Assembly (NCBI RefSeq): GCF_037975245.1
Contig: NC_092571.1
Location: forward strand, 25,808,564-25,872,563
From: Apostichopus japonicus
Taxonomy: Eukaryota > Echinodermata > Holothuroidea > Aspidochirotida > Stichopodidae
Length of the DNA: 64,000 nucleotides
Direction: 5' to 3'
Shown: positions 1 to 12,000 of the stretch, piece after piece
How positions within the stretch are numbered: the stretch's first letter is position 1
How the letters are laid out: each line of letters opens with the position of its first letter
Notes under the pieces: model-generated
Database searches by the model: none
Seen by the model: only the letters and a program-made list of their open reading frames with translations
Told to the model about the DNA's origin: nothing
Made by a program: the position numbers and the translations under genes

Positions 1-1494
1 GTGGGCATGATACTTACATACAGTAGTCCAAAGCTGTTACCAATTCATTTTACAGACACCTTGCAAGGCAAATTAGAATACATGTAGGTCAAGTCTTGAA
101 ACAAAAGCCGAGTTTTACTGTTGCCATGGTAACTGCCATGTCGAGGATAGAGCATAAAAATGGTGTGTAGAACTTGCAATCTCATTGAACTGATCAGTGA
201 TGGAAACATTAGATATTTGATCCTAATAACATGCAGAGTTTTCTAGATTTATATGCAAACACTTGAGACAGAATGAAAATTACACCTGGTAACAAGTTTT
301 GCAAGAATTGTTCATCCTGAAACATGTCCTCTACAAACAGTATTGGGTAAAAATATTGTCTTACAAGCAGTTGGTTGCAGTTGATGTCTTCATTCTGCTA
401 TTTCATTAGCTTTGGACAAATAGATTGAACATTTAGTCTAATTTTCCAAAAGGAAAAAAAAATATGTGTGCAATGAGCTTGTGATGTTCCTCAGTGGTTA
501 ATAAATAAGATTTACTTCAGCCTCAGTTCTTATGCAAAATTGGCTAGGCTTATAACAGCTGTTGTGCACATTACTTAGTGTGACCAATATGAACATACAA
601 ATCATGTATTCATGTTTGGTTTGAAAATAAACAGTAATTACTTTCTCAAGTCGTTACACATATATTTGCTCTGACATTAATTAAAGGAGGACACATCCAT
701 TAAAGGTTGTTGGACTACTTCAGTTTAACCAGGGAGTTGTTATGGAATATGGAAACAACTCCCTGGTTTAACACACAACCCAGACTTCTGTTTCATGCTT
801 GAGTCAGTTCCTCATAAATGCAGTGTTAAAGCATGGAGGTAAAACAGTTTTACCTCCACATGTGGTTAAAGAGACTGAAAAATATAGGACAAGTTGCCTC
901 AGGTTACATGAGCACATTGTGTTACAGAGTGGACAAAGACCTAGTATGGTGTTGAATCTAACCCAAGGGTGGTCTGTTGTTGCTATTTAGTGAAGCGAAG
1001 AAAGGTTATGCAGGATTGATTACATGAAACAGTTGTTAAGTTTATTTAGGCCTTCACTATGTTGCTGATGTCATCATCAGTTTATCCTTAAAGGAGCATT
1101 CCAGGAGTGGTAGGATATTTTAATGGTAACTACAGTATCTTGCAAACCTGAGTAACTATAGCAACTTTTACTTGTATAGCATAGCTATGATAGTCTCGTA
1201 ATTAGCTGTTTCCGCCGAAAGGCGCTTCAGCGAGCCAAGGGTGAAAGCCACTGACCGGTAAATACAAGACTCCTAAAATGGGAGATCGGAAATTTGAGAT
1301 TTATTTTTAATTTGAATTTTGCTGGCCGGGTCGGAGAGACACGTGACTGGACGGTGACAGGAAAGGTACAGTAGCATGTTAGAGTTGAGAAGGCGATGGT
1401 GGTAAGTTGCAGCTGGCTGCAAGGGTTGGCTCTGGTTCTGGAGGCTAGACAGACTTCATATCCCTGTGGTGGGAAAAAGAAAAGAAAGAATTGG
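1..1494. other. left-edge AT-rich DNA, no gene recognised
   Basis: Scattered short ORFs without family resemblance. A short inverted repeat around caactccctggtt occurs at 729-770. The right part (about 1200-1494) is less AT-rich and probably belongs to the decayed LINE whose reverse-transcriptase motif lies just beyond. Confidence 0.5.
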
Positions 1495-1725
1495 CTGGAT
1501 GGCATCTGTTCTGGAAATACGTTAACTTTCAGCAGGTAGCTGGGGTCCCCAAATTTCCATATCAATGTGACTGGTCCAGATGGCGATATTGTCTGCGTAT
1601 TGTGAAATTTTGGTATAGTCGTTGTCTGGTTGAGGAATGTCTCCTACGTAGAGGATGTAAAGAATCAGAGCTGATGGTGTTGCCTTGGGGTGTACCAGTG
1701 TTGATTTGATGTAGTAAAGAGAATG
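1495..1725 (-). pseudogene. LINE reverse-transcriptase relic
   Basis: Minus strand, two frames: TGTPQGNTIS, then after a one-base shift ALILYILYVGDIPQPDN and KISQYADNIAIWTSH. TPQG and the YADD-type catalytic box (here YADN) are reverse-transcriptase motifs 4 and 5 of Jockey/CR1-type non-LTR retrotransposons. Both the frameshift and the D-to-N change show it is dead. A stop follows soon after. Confidence 0.78.
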
Positions 1726-1789
1726 ATGATCCTATTTTAGAAGCTGGTAGAGCAGTGTGACTTGTATCAAACTTGTCTAATTTCATGGA

Positions 1790-4700
1790 CTACTGTATGA
1801 AATATCAAGACTAAAATTTTGTCTAAAGTCACCCATTTAAAGGCCAAGAGTAAAACCCATAGATCTATTAAACCTACAGTACTGTACTGTATGTGGTAGT
1901 GAAGCTCATGATAATAAACTTACTGTACTACCAGAGTGTTTAGTGTTCCTTTATGTGCTAAGTTGAAGACTAATTGAGCAAGTCTAAAATTGATACCAAG
2001 TTGGATCCTAGTGTCACTACAACATCACTTGTTTACAATTTAATGACTGCCTCAAGACAATATTTTTCAATATTGGATATCTTCCAAACTCTCATTGAAC
2101 CCACCTAAACAGAACATTTGTGGTTTTCAGTGGACTTTGTACCAAATTTTCAAATGCATTCTCGGTAGCCATCTAGACTTCTATTATGCCTCAAAGAATA
2201 TGAATATCAAACAGGTACAGTATAAAGTGACTTACACGTATACCGTAAAGTGTGGAAATACAGTAAGGCTTTCTGGAAGTATGCCCAAGACTCTGGTTCC
2301 TCAAGGTTCAATTGAGAGCAAATTAAAGTTTTAAGGCATTGCAGAGAAATCTTATCGATGGTTGCGGTTGGAATCTGTCAGGAATCAAAATGTAACCTAG
2401 GTACTTAATATAATTGCTACTGTTGAGTTTTTATACTGGTCTTTTTTGAAACTTTTTTTTCTTGTTAACTCGGTGTCAAGTTTGGTGTTTAATTAGACTT
2501 GGTGATATTCTTCATGAAATGTGCCAATTTTCATTTGAGAAGTGAAGCACACCTGAGGTTTGTGGTAAAATTAGTTTTGGTCATGACACCAGATGGATTA
2601 TTCATACACCACACAGTCTGTGATAGATCACGGTAGCTCATAGGCGCCATCATATCCTACCAGAACTTGTACAGTACTTAACCTATATCTACACCACAGA
2701 CCTACTGTATATGCACTAGAGGATCTCCTGTACAACAGCATTTGTTATGTTGGGATTAAGATGGGGATCCTGCCATGATGAGAGAGGTGTCTGGAAGGCT
2801 ACATATGGGGAATAAAGAATTAAACTTAATTCATTTTCAATACAGTACTTTTTAGGAAAAATGAGGATTTCAAGAAGGGGGTAAGGATGTTCATGAAAGA
2901 GCTGGTGTTGGTTCTCAAAATCCCAGTCTACAAGGCAATATATTCAAAGCAAATGTTTTGACTCTTCGATGCAGTTTTATGTGAATATAACATGTTTAGA
3001 TGATGAGCTTGGCTTCTCTAGAATCAAAATACTGGCCTAACATTTATGCACAAACACATTGTGCATGATTTCAAATGGTGCCATAAAAACAGGTCTTGTT
3101 GAAGAACAATCTATCTAAATGTAAAATTTATGCATTTGGAGGGCGCTTTCATGAGGTGGGGCTTAGACCAGAATGTCTTAGACTTTAGGTGTACAATGCT
3201 AAGAAAGGTTCACTCAGGCATGATAGAGCGAGAGTGCTAAGGTTGAATATATCAAACCGGAAGGTTTGGAGTAACAGAACCTTTATGTATATAAATTGCC
3301 AGTTAATCTAGATCTACATACGATCTCCATTGCTTTAAACAAACAAAGGAACAAAATGTCACAACTGAGACAAAAGGACTCATTCAGTCCAGTAAATTAT
3401 ATGTTGTACATGACATTCTGTTTATGATTTAATTATATAGTTGTTATACTGTGAACCACTTTCAAGAATTGATTCCCATTGTTCTTAAATTTTTTGATTC
3501 ATGAATTCAATTTGTTTGATGCATATAAAGGTCCAGAACAAACTTATGCATTCATGATGACAATAAATGCAAAAAGGATTTTACTTCGTCTGGGGTCCAC
3601 TCCCAGATTCCCCTTCCCCCACATGTGGGAGACCCATTCAATGATCCCACAGCCACACTCCTCATAGAATCGCAACACCTTTTGGCCTTCTGGTAACACC
3701 CCCATACCATGCCACCATGTGGGAGAAGTGTTCAACAACCCCACGGCCCACACTCCTCATATTATTTATTTATCCGCCTACAGCCCTTCACCCATTCTAT
3801 AAAGATTCATCAAATCAGTAGGGACAAATTTGGAACTTCCCATCTTTGAAATTCTGTACATGTCACTGATACACTTGCCCTTTGCTGTTCTATAACACTT
3901 AATGCACTTACCCGGTACTACAAAAATTAGTTCCTATCCACTGTACAATACATACGAACAGTCTGTAGGTATACATAGCAGAACTTTGGTATCTATCTTT
4001 CTAGCTTCCAGATAGAAATCTATTAACACATGTCAAGTGTTTGCCCCTTCATGTGAGGTTTTTACATGATGGCACCTATTAGCTTCTGTCTGTATTCAAT
4101 ATGATGAAGTAACACAGTATCTTTCAGTGTTGTACAGTATCTCTAACTGAACTTCACATACTGTATCCATCCTGATCACACATACACGTGTATAGGATTG
4201 CTTACCCGGTGTATGGATATAAATCCAGATCTGCAATCTGCTCACTGTCATCATCTGAAGATAGTGACAGTACGTTTTGATTTTGATAAAGCACAAGATT
4301 CCGTCACGATAGAGGAATTAAATTTAAAAATTTATGATAAAAAATTAAAAAAATTAAAAAAAAAAAAAAAAAAAAAAATTAAATTTAAAATTAAAATTTT
4401 TAAAAATTTAAACAATTAATCAAAAAGTATCATTTAAATTGTGGAGGAAGGTACAAGACTTTGTTCAAACATTTATTTTGTTCTTTAAATTTATAGCATA
4501 ATATGCAAATCGCAGTACTACCCAAAAAGTTTTATCACTTAGAATTTTATGAATTTTTTGTATGTTTTTATCACACAGTCATGTACATCAATCAATAAAA
4601 CTCAGCCTGGTTTTGTGTGTCGACATTAATGTATTTAAGTGTGTACAGATCTTAATAAATAAAAAAAAACTGAACATGATTTACACTAGTATGCCTAACA

Positions 4701-5246
4701 GCAGGGCCATCATACAAACCTTGATTGATTGCTAAGATATAAATTCTTGAGCAAGTAAAAGTTGAACTATATAAAGGTAGTCAGTATAGGCCCCAAATTA
4801 TAGCACGCAATAATTGCTAGAAGCTTTTAAAAAGTACTTTCCTGGAAGTCTTTAATCTACAAATCGTTCTCAGACATTTTTAAGGAGCACACAAGATTTC
4901 CTCAAAGTTTAAAAAATAAAAAACAGTCTAGGAATTTTGACCAAAGGTGACCATATTTGAATATCTAGCATATTTGGGGCCAATACAGCATACCTTTAAT
5001 CTCTCACTTCAAACTTGTGGGCAAGAAAAAAAACAAAACAACAACAACAAGAATAAAGCAATTGAAATGTAAAGTGTATGATATGTGGTTTGGTCTGAAA
5101 ATAGAATTAAGTTCGCTTTAAAGTATTATATTTAGTATCGATGGAGTGAATATCACCGGGAAAAGAAAACAGTACATGTGCAGAATGTCGAAATTTGATT
5201 TATGCCGTATCACAGTCTCAAAATAAATGTAGGCTTGACTGTACAT
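1790..5246. other. AT-rich DNA, no gene recognised
   Basis: Contains frequent tacagta/tactgta words, an imperfect local duplication around 3618-3760 (ccacatgtgggag and cacactcctcata occur twice) and an A-rich run at about 4325-4420. The short ORFs have no recognisable motifs. Confidence 0.5.
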
Positions 5247-5361
5247 TAACTATATATCATTCGGATCGCAAATAGCCGAGGCAAATTAACTTTTAGAGGC
5301 GAAAGTATGACAATGTGACGCAAAGAGTGTAAAAATAGAAAGAATCGTCGCAGGTGTTCAG
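5247..5361 (+). promoter_or_regulatory. possible core promoter and 5' leader of the ClC gene
   Basis: A TATA-like sequence (ctatatatc, about 5249-5257) is followed by a more CpG-containing stretch leading to the candidate start codon at 5362. Weak evidence: sequence pattern only, and TATA-like runs are common in this AT-rich DNA. Confidence 0.17.
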
Positions 5362-5461
5362 ATGGTTCGAGGAAGAGGAGGCAGGCATTATAATAATGAA
5401 ATCAAGCCTCTTGGAGGGTTGACAGCTCATCTAAGAGAGAATTGGAACAGCTTCACACCCT
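5362..5461 (+). CDS. candidate first coding exon of the ClC gene
   Basis: An ATG at 5362 opens 33 codons (MVRGRGGRHYNN...) that reach a GTGAGG donor at 5462. The exon would end with one base of a split codon, exactly the phase needed by the acceptor before 8950, making a serine codon at the junction. A TATA-like run lies about 110 bases upstream, and a very short upstream ORF (ATG at 5307) precedes it. No family N-terminal motif is recognisable, so this may be chance; the true start could lie left of the window. Confidence 0.27.
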
Positions 5462-5538
5462 GTGAGGCTCTTTATTGGATTATTAGGCCCCAATTTGATT
5501 CGATAACATTTGTTGAAACAGTCAAAACGGAGATGTGA

Positions 5539-7063
5539 AGTCACCGAATAGAGTACGATGACGAGGTTGGGAGCATTTCTTGGCACAGAAGGAAAAGAAA
5601 CAGTTTTGCATCACGGTTGAATTGAAATTAATTTAGCCACTGTAGCATCATGAATAAAGAGTAAACACCTCGGAACGAACATTACAGTATTTATTCCGTG
5701 ATATCTTTCAGGAGAATGGGAAAAAACTAAAAATCTTGGCAGAACCGCAAGATTTCCAGCTGGTTTGTGTACAATGTGAATGGCATATTTCTTATGAAGG
5801 AAGAACTGGTACACCTTTTTTCCAAAATTAATGTAGGAAATATTTCATAAATTTCATGTGATTGTGGTTGCTCAATACTCTTGGATACAGTACGGTATAG
5901 TTACAAATATTGATACAATACATATTTGTGTTCTCCAATACATCTTGGTACTACGTGTATGTATCATAAACTTGATATCCACCTATGTTGACTAGACTTT
6001 GACAGTTCAACGCGCAAAACTGTTCGGACTACCTGTGCCTGCTCGTAGAAAGTTATGATGACTGTCTGGACGGTTAATAATTCGGGCCCGATATCTCGCA
6101 CGGTTGCTACGGTATTATCATTTTACTGTGTTTTCTTCTAAAACGAGACCTTACAGTACATGTGGGAATTAGCAGACGTCATACATGAAGGTGATCATTG
6201 TACACAGACAGAACTGTATGTGCGAGATTTCTTTGACAAAATTGGATCTGTTTTACAGCATATGAATTGACAGTAGTCTACTGTAGATTGCATTCATGAA
6301 GCTGCACTGGGTTTAGGAAACATTTCAATCCAGAATGTTCCCTATTTGTGTGTTTTTATGGAATAGTATGCAGTAACTGTATAGTTGCAGTTACCCAGTA
6401 TAGGACGAGAAATAAGGCATGGAGTCCAAAAAGAGCTTATGTCATGGTTAGTATTTTATTACAGTACAACTGTACTTTACTGTGTAATATATAGACAGTT
6501 GATGTTGTACAGTCGGATGGATATTAGGCCTAGAGTCCTGTATGTTTCTAGGGTGCCATGTGATGGTGGGGTATTAGTGGATTTTAATTGTTTGCAATCA
6601 GATTTATAGCATGTATGGTACAGTATTTCATATTGGAAATTTGGAAGAAAACGGTATTAAACATATATATTGTTTAATAAATATGTTTGCTTTTCAAAAC
6701 TGTCATAGGAATTATTTTTTGACAGGCTTTAGGAAGAGGAGTCAGTTGTTAAAACTGTAAAATCTGCAATTCAGACTTTTGAACTTTGTTGAAAGTCTGA
6801 GCAAGTACTGAGTACAGTACATATAACTCAATACCTGTATGTTGAATTTCCACAGGAATAAGTCTCAGATCTTGTACCAGGAATAATGTAACGAGTATCT
6901 CACATTGGAAACTACTTTGTAAAATGGTCAAATTGTACACAATTGCAAAGATTTCTATAGCAGTTTGTTGTACACAGTAATCTTGTGGTAATTTATAAAT
7001 AGCGTTAGAGTTTTCAAAACTGCTTCACAAAATAATGTAACGAGTACCACATCCCAAATGCAC

Positions 7064-7064
<1 letters not shown>
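5539..7064. other. AT-rich DNA, no gene recognised
   Basis: Would be first-intron sequence if the candidate exon at 5362-5461 is real. Only short, unrecognisable ORFs; many acagtac/gtactgt words. Confidence 0.45.
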
Positions 7065-7095
<31 letters not shown>

Positions 7096-7314
7096 TGTAT
7101 GTATGTATGTATGTATGTATGTATGTATGTATGTATGTATGTATGTATGTATGTATGTATGTATGTATGTATGTATGTATGTATGTATGTATGTATGTAT
7201 GTATGTATGTATGTATGTATGTATGTATGTATGTATGTATGTATGTATGTATGTATGTATGTGTGTATGTATGTAAGTAATGTACAGTATGTATGCGTGT
7301 ATGTATGTATGTAT
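7065..7314. repeat. TATG microsatellite
   Basis: About 52 uninterrupted tetranucleotide copies from 7065 to about 7276, then a degenerate piece to 7314. It creates long ORFs in several frames on both strands (runs of MYVC or of YIHT) that are artefacts. Confidence 0.97.
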
Positions 7315-7926
7315 TTAGATCCTCCTGCAAGCAGGTACTCGCGTAGAAGCCTCATTGGCAATTATCAAAGCCGAAAGCTGACCGAAGTCAGTCTCTTAGC
7401 TTCATATTTAACGTCAATGATTATGAATTTTCAATTGTCAACAACTCTGTAACTGGACGACACACATTAATCTTGGAGTGACTCGAACTGGGGTCCTTAT
7501 GATTGAAAGGCACCAGAAGGCATTGGAATTCACCGGTGTTAACACTATGCAAGATGGTAAACCTGCCAAGATCTACAAGTCAAAAGATAGCAGTTTTGCA
7601 CACAGGAAATCAGAGTATTTTGCTGTAGTTCAGAGGCTCAGAGCCTTCAAATCTGCTACACAAATACTGTAGTTAAACACTAAATTATTCCCGAATTAAG
7701 TTACAACACTGATTTTGCCACTAAGTTTAATTGTTAATTAGTTTCACTATAAAGTTTAATTGTCACAGTAGGCATGCACGGACGTTTCAACATTCTGTGC
7801 AGTACTGTTGTGCTGGCCGTCTTCGATACTTTGAACACACAACAGATCTAATTTACTCTGCTCCTTTCTTTACCCTGTCTCCATCTATTATATGCACTTG
7901 TTTATCTACCTAAACTACCTGTACAT

Positions 7927-8374
7927 CAGGGGTTCCCTAACTGGGGTGCATGAACCCCCAGGGGCGGTGTGTGAGTCCATTCCAGGGGGTTCGTGAGACG
8001 TTTCTGAAAGTCAAAACTAGAGTAATTTTTGTTGAACTAAAATCTAATATATCATATAATTTAGTAATATACAAAAGTCGTACCTATCGACAAACTCTTT
8101 TTGCATTCCATACGCATGTGTTTCCATAGTAGTACCATACCGCACATGTGATAAATAACTGAATTATGAAACAGACACAGGCTGCATGACTTTGGTGAAG
8201 TTGGTGTACGCATTACACTATGAACTTTATCTTCTACGAAGCACTGTTATGCGTATTACTGTATATACAGTAGTATAATAATAATGACTTAGATCGTGTC
8301 TCGAAAGTTGGGGGTTCGTGGACAACTCTGACATCCACAGGGGGTTCGTGGGGGATAAAGTTAGGGAGACCCTG
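7927..8374. mobile_element. hAT-like non-autonomous element
   Basis: Left end caggggttccctaactgggg is typical of hAT terminal repeats. The right end (ggataaagttagggagaccctg) is its imperfect inverse. Flanking 8-bp target duplication ctgtacat / ctgtactt (7/8 match), the hAT size. The 448-bp interior, with repeated gggggttcgtgg, has no transposase. Confidence 0.72.
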
Positions 8375-8639
8375 CTGTACTTGATTAGAATAATGTAACA
8401 CTGAGCCCTCACTTCTGAAGCACCATGTACTTACTCTACTCTTCCAAATACTCTGATTCCACTTGCTCCCCTTACCATCCTGTGTAGTCGCTAGTAAATC
8501 CAGAAACCAGTACGTTTTGGGGGATTTTGTTGATGGTACATATAAAAATGTATTGATTCCATTATTAGACAGGCTACTGTAGTCATATTTCAGAGGATAA
8601 TCAACTTACGGTGGCCTCATCATTTCAATATTATCTTAT

Positions 8640-8925
8640 ATTATCTGTTACAAGCCCACACAAATTATCGTTTATCCCTCGTTGTATTAAACTTCGTAAC
8701 AATCTACAAAATCGTTAGGTGTCTGGTATTTTACTATTTTACTTAAATCTACAACTTCTTTTGGTCTCCTAAACTTGTCTTATCCTCTTGTACATTTGTA
8801 TATTATCATTTTTATGCATTCTTCTAGGTATTTATAGTTTTAATGCGTGCATGTAAATGCCCTATTGGGATATAATAAAGTTGAAACTTCAAATTTGATT
8901 GATTGATTAATTTATTGATTATGTT
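8640..8925 (+). mobile_element. 3' end of a LINE (CR1/L2-like), degraded
   Basis: Ends in tgccctattgggatataata then aagttgaaac and a gattgattgatt-type tail, a common 3' terminus of CR1/L2 elements in marine invertebrates. No coding remnant was recognised upstream. The tail lies about 25 bases before the acceptor of the exon at 8950. Confidence 0.5.
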
Positions 8926-8949
8926 TATTCTTTTCTCACTCTATTTCAG

Positions 8950-9081
8950 CTAATTTATTATATGCTCAAAAGTTTGTATTTGAGAAAATTGGAGAAGACT
9001 GGATCTTCTTGGCCATTCTTGGTGTTGTGATGGCTCTATTATCATATGCTTTAGATTACACAATAGCAAAATTCCAGATAG
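8950..9081 (+). CDS. CLCN2: ClC exon: helix B
   Basis: Acceptor tatttcag, donor gtgagt; phase 2 in, 1 out. Encodes residues 1-43 including [12 protein letters not shown], the strongly conserved cytosolic-to-helix-B junction of ClC-1/2/K channels, and the hydrophobic helix that follows. A LINE-like 3' tail ends only a few tens of bases upstream of the acceptor. Confidence 0.93.
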
Positions 9082-12000
9082 GTGAGTAAATCATAAAAAT
9101 TATTCAATAACAAATTTTTCTGCTCTAAAATGTAGACAACATTTATATCAGCAGTTGGCTTTATCTTACTTGTGTCCTCTCAAATGCACTTACTTCCTCT
9201 CTCTCCCCCCCCTCTTTTTTTTCTATTCCTCTCTTATTTGTATTGTGTAAAGAGGCCAACCAGTATGTACTGTATGTGTCACAACATAGAAGAATCTTTT
9301 TAACTTCTCATGTAATCATGTTTATTCATGTTCTGATAAAGAGTACCTCATAACGATTTAGTTACTAATGACGTGGCTAGACTTTTAGGCAGTTGCAGTT
9401 GGAAATGTCCTGGACTTAATTTTAAGCCTCTCCGAGACAGACTCTTCCAAAAGGTTTTAGTGTACAGGTTGTCGTGTACAATTTGACGGCATTTCCGATT
9501 TCTTTCAAATATACTTTGAACATTTCTCCACTTACCTGTCACCCCACAACCAGAGCACTACTCACTCTTGTTCTGCCAAGTCTGGAGTGAACTGAAAGCC
9601 CCTTTTATCACTGAACACCCTCAGAAGTTATTGGTCTCTCCCGACATGTTCATCCGCCTCATTCTTACAATACAAAAGTGTATATCAGAGTGTTATCCTA
9701 ACATGGATTTTACTAGTCCTAAATACTGTAGATGTTAGGGTTTATGCTTTGAATTTACTTCGCTCCTCGCTTACCTGTCTCCCCACAACCTTAGCACCTT
9801 GTTTTACCGTGTCTAAAATGAATTGGTAACCTTTAAACACTGTGCGCCCTCTATGACCGGCTCCCCCGGTCAATGCCCTTTATCTGCCAAGTTATCTGGC
9901 AAGTAATATTGACTGGACAAACCCTTTAAAAGTCCAACTTTTGGATAGTCTCTTTGTATGTCTATATCTCACCTCCACAGCTATTCTGGTCCTCAATTAT
10001 TATGGAATGACACCTTCTACAACTTAAAATTATTTACAGAGCAACCATGAATTAATTGTCTGTCACATGTTGGTCCCAGAACCGTGGAAAAGAGTGATTG
10101 ACAGTATCGTACGTGGTTAAAATGTTCCGGTTTGGTAATGTTTAGTATGTCCATAATGTAGCATGCATACATACATACAGTATCTGTTACATTTGATATC
10201 ATTGTTCCAGCTTCTCTGGGAATTAAACCATGGGTATATATACTTCATGTATGTAGCTGGAAGCAGCGGTTACTGATACAGTTACCATATAAATGTAGGT
10301 GTGAATTAATATTCAGCTAATTATTTTTGCCGAGGTCTACTGCCATATGAGACAAGGTATCATCCAGATAGTATTACAGTTTACCTTTATTACAGTATGC
10401 CCTCCTGAGACCAGCAGTCACTTCAGCATCAACTTCTCAACCGTATTCATAAAATTTATTCATTATTATGTTTGCAGGTAGTTTTTAATTATTTTGTTTT
10501 ATTCTTTGTTCCTTTTTTTTCCTCTCAATTTCATCTAAATCTAATCAAGTGTTTCTCACAGTATGATGACGTTTGATCTGTCTCATATAATTTCAAAGAG
10601 ATTGAGAAATTTCAAAGTTTCAAAATTTCAAATTTCAAAGAGGTCACCAAATGAAGAAGATCATTTATACAAATTGTGTTAGTCACAAAATCATACCATT
10701 TGGTTTAAAAAAAAAACAACAACAACAATTGTTAACTCCAGTTAACCCAGAACCTTTGTCACATCGGCTTTGATCTCAGACTTTATAAGCTAAAGTGGCA
10801 AAAGTTAAGGATGCACCTGACCCAAAATGTTTGATTTGGCCTGAAATGGATTTGTCGGAACCTTCACAAAAACCTGAAGGACCGGATTTTTCCAAGAAGG
10901 AATGAAATCAGATAGAGAAAACAGTAATAATTAACTGGAGAAAAGTTCTCTTTATTATTAATACTCAACTTGTGAAAATATGCTCAGAATGTAGCAAAGA
11001 AGGAAATATTGATTTTACATTCATTGTTTACATTCCTCCGGAGAAAGTTCAAACTCAGAAAGATACTCCATGACCAACAAATTTGAAGTGACTACAGTAC
11101 CAATGTCTTCTTTTCAAATGAGATGAATTTGGGCAAATTTAAAATAAAAAAAATTGTAGATCAGGCTGGAACAAGAACCAGGATAATTTTTCATTTACTG
11201 ACACAAAATTCAACTTGTTTCTTGAAATATGAGCGATTTTATAAATAACCTAATTACTGTAGCTGCAATTTAATGAGAATAAAAATATTAAATATTCAAT
11301 CCAATGTGTTTCTGTAGAATACAGATTTGTTGCTTCAGTTTAATAATGTTTCATGCTAGAACTAAACATCTATAAACTTTAAAGCTGATTTGTTTCAACA
11401 AATAATGGCCTTTGTTTTTCATCCTGTTGCTTCTTTTAACAGCTCACGTTCAGTTATTCGGTATGTTGAACGGACAACCAGTCCTGCAGTACTTTGCATG
11501 GGTAGGATTTCCAATTGTTTTAGTTGTCTTCTCAGCTGGGTTCGTCCATTTAGTCTCAGCTAATGCCATAGGTAAGCAGATCACTTCGGATTTATTTTAC
11601 TCTTTTAGCTCTGGATTTGTCTATACAATGAAAGGTCTCCCAGAGCTACTGTAACCTACTGTACACTTGGACAAAAGGTATAATGATGTAAATACAGCAT
11701 GACATTAAAATTGAAAAAAAATTAGCAATTTCTGACACAGTCTGAAATACATTACTGTTGCAAAACATGGTTCACTCTTCACTACCCTGTCTCCTTACAA
11801 CAAATGCACTCTCACTGTATCGTGCGTAGACCACTTGTTAACAGGTTTAGCACAGTATGCTCTCCTGGCAACCAGCCCATTCCGGTCTACCGCACCTCCT
11901 CATTTCTACCACCCAAAGTCGCTGGAGCACATAATAAGTATAGAAAATTAAATCTTTTTATCTAAAAAAAATTCCCCAAAATGTAAAAGAATTTAAAAAA

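Noticed and set aside
7014-7452. Long ORFs in several frames across the TATG microsatellite
   Set aside because: They translate only the tetranucleotide repeat; no conserved protein or splice context.
7478-7672. 64-codon ORF considered as a ClC N-terminal exon
   Set aside because: No resemblance to ClC N-termini and no donor in the required phase at its end.
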